Assembly (NCBI GenBank): GCA_037045045.1
Contig: JBAOHL010000005.1
Location: forward strand, 496,001-560,000
Direction of reading: 5' to 3'
DNA length: 64,000 nucleotides
DNA from: Phosphoribacter sp037045045
GTDB taxonomy: Bacteria; Actinomycetota; Actinomycetes; Actinomycetales; Dermatophilaceae
Position numbers and translations under genes: made by a program. This document shows, in pieces, positions 63,022-64,000 of this stretch; positions within the stretch are counted from its first letter, which is position 1, and every line of letters begins with the position of its first letter. The notes below the pieces were generated by a model. It did not search any database. It had not been told where the DNA came from and was given only the letters and a program-made list of their open reading frames with translations.

Positions 63022-63768
63022 TCAGGCCACCGTGACCAGTGTGCCGATCCTCTCACCCCGCAAGGCCCGGGTGATGTTGCCCTCGCCCTCCATGCCGAAG
63101 ACGAGCATCGGCAGCCGGTTGTCCTGGCAGAGCGAGAAGGCCGCCGCGTCGAGGATCTTCAGCCCACTGGCCAGCGCCTCGTCGAAGGTCAGCGATTCGA
63201 TCTTCGTCGCCGCCGGGTCGATCTTGGGGTCGGCGGTGTAGATGCCGTCCACCCCGCTCTTGGCGATGAGCAGCCGGTCGCAGTGCGTTTCCAGGGCCCG
63301 CTGCGCGCTGACCGTATCGGTGGAGAAGAACGGCATACCGGCACCCGCCCCGAAGATGACGACACGGCCCTTTTCCAGGTGGCGGATCGCGCGTCGGGGG
63401 ATGTAGGCCTCGGCGACCTGACCCATGGTGATCGCGGTCTGGACCCGGGTGTCGATCCCGACCTGTTCGAGGAAGTCCTGCAGCGCCAGGCAGTTCATCA
63501 CCGTGCCGAGCATGCCCATGTAGTCGGCCCGGGCGCGGTCCATCCCCTTCTGTTGGAGCTCCTCGCCGCGGAAGAAGTTGCCGCCACCGACGACGATGGC
63601 GACCTGGACGTCACTGCTCACCGCGGCGGCGATCTGGTCGGCGACCGCGTGGACGACCACCGGGTCGAGCCCGACCTCGCCGCCACCGAAGACCTCGCCG
63701 GAGAGCTTGAGCATGACCCGCCGATAGGCCGGGTGCTGCGGGATCTGCGCCTGTTCGGGCGGCGTCAT
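63022..63768 (-). CDS. pyrH: UMP kinase
   Basis: This 248-residue amino-acid-kinase-family enzyme phosphorylates UMP to UDP. It begins near VMLKLSGEVFGG and has IVVGGGNFFRG, MGMLGTVMNCLALQDFLE and the C-terminal GMEGEGNITRALRGERIGT. It follows tsf and precedes frr, the normal order. Confidence 0.97.
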   Translation of the reverse strand: MTPPEQAQIPQHPAYRRVMLKLSGEVFGGGEVGLDPVVVHAVADQIAAAVSSDVQVAIVVGGGNFFRGEELQQKGMDRARADYMGMLGTVMNCLALQDFLEQVGIDTRVQTAITMGQVAEAYIPRRAIRHLEKGRVVIFGAGAGMPFFSTDTVSAQRALETHCDRLLIAKSGVDGIYTADPKIDPAATKIESLTFDEALASGLKILDAAAFSLCQDNRLPMLVFGMEGEGNITRALRGERIGTLVTVA

Positions 63769-63945
63769 CGGCGTTCCTTAGGACGGCGGGCGGTGCGTCG
63801 ATCTTTCCACAGTCCGGGGGCTGGCGCGGGCGCGTGAGGGCGTAGCGCAACGCGGCCGCGGGGGGTGGCGGCAGCGTCGACGCGCCGGGGTGAGGTCCGA
63901 CCCGACGGTCAGGTCCGGACCGACGGTCTCAACGGGACCGGGCGG

Positions 63946-64000
63946 TCAGGTGCCGACCCGGAACCGGCTGAAACCGGTGACCGTTGCCCCGGCCTCCTTC
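63946..64000 (-). CDS. tsf: Elongation factor Ts, C-terminal end only
   Basis: The last 18 codons read KEAGATVTGFSRFRVGT then stop, the characteristic end of actinobacterial EF-Ts. The rest lies beyond base 64000. It precedes pyrH by 177 bases, as expected in the rpsB-tsf-pyrH-frr order. Confidence 0.9.
   Translation of the reverse strand, partial: KEAGATVTGFSRFRVGT

Noticed and set aside
63769..63945. Repeated GGTCCGACC-like stretches before pyrH as an operator array
   Set aside because: Copies are imperfect and short, and the GC-rich context gives many chance matches; no clear site could be defined.

Overview
The window is about 64 kb of very GC-rich DNA (roughly 70% by eye), densely packed with genes, many starting with GTG and many overlapping as ATGA, GTGA or TGATG. 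Gene content and order are those of a high-GC actinobacterium, most likely Micrococcales and plausibly Intrasporangiaceae (an inference from synteny and style, not from a database search). No rRNA, tRNA, CRISPR array, phage or insertion sequence was seen, and no gene-free stretch exceeds 300 bases.

Layout. 1-8.1 kb holds accessory genes: a partial FAD monooxygenase with a LysR regulator, an acyl-CoA ligase, an XRE/phasin-like pair, a GntR regulator coupled to rfbB, a FUSC-type membrane protein and an HD hydrolase. 8.1-13.8 kb is the ileS-folC-DUF4233-ndk operon under an isoleucine T-box; ileS carries a one-base insertion. 13.8-21.7 kb has DUF2332, a GlcD-like FAD oxidase, a NUDIX-like protein, GNAT, a TIGR03960 radical SAM protein, an isoaspartyl methyltransferase-like protein and FadD. 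21.9-31.0 kb is the translation block rimP-nusA-ylxR-infB-rbfA-truB-ribF, interrupted between nusA and ylxR by a DUF222-HNH nuclease gene with its own near-perfect promoter, an SOS box and an apparently leaderless start. 31-41.9 kb is mixed: DUF4439 lipoprotein, APH-like kinase, acyl-CoA ligase, VOC, DUF255, an ApbE/FMN-binding/ferric-reductase flavinylation module, TauE/SafE and HAD. 41.9-50.2 kb has proS, an alpha-amylase, a DUF4081-GNAT, then ispG-rseP-dxr (isoprenoid synthesis and site-2 protease). 50.2-60.3 kb is an accessory block: DUF4352, a secreted RNase with a barstar-like inhibitor, a propionyl/acetyl-CoA synthetase, a LOG-like protein, tdh-tetR-kbl for threonine breakdown, and a sigma factor with its partner. 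60.3-64 kb is the conserved rlmN-cdsA-frr-pyrH-tsf segment.

Working together: most housekeeping genes lie on the minus strand and form the familiar actinobacterial tsf-pyrH-frr-cdsA-rlmN // dxr-rseP-ispG // proS // rimP-nusA-infB-ribF backbone, separated by accessory islands. The most striking unexplained signal is a dispersed 8-base motif, GGTATGCC/GGCATACC. Its 7-base core was counted by eye about 84 times, equally in both orientations, within and between genes, and in several reading frames, including ones that force the rare Ile codon ATA. This points to selection on the DNA itself.
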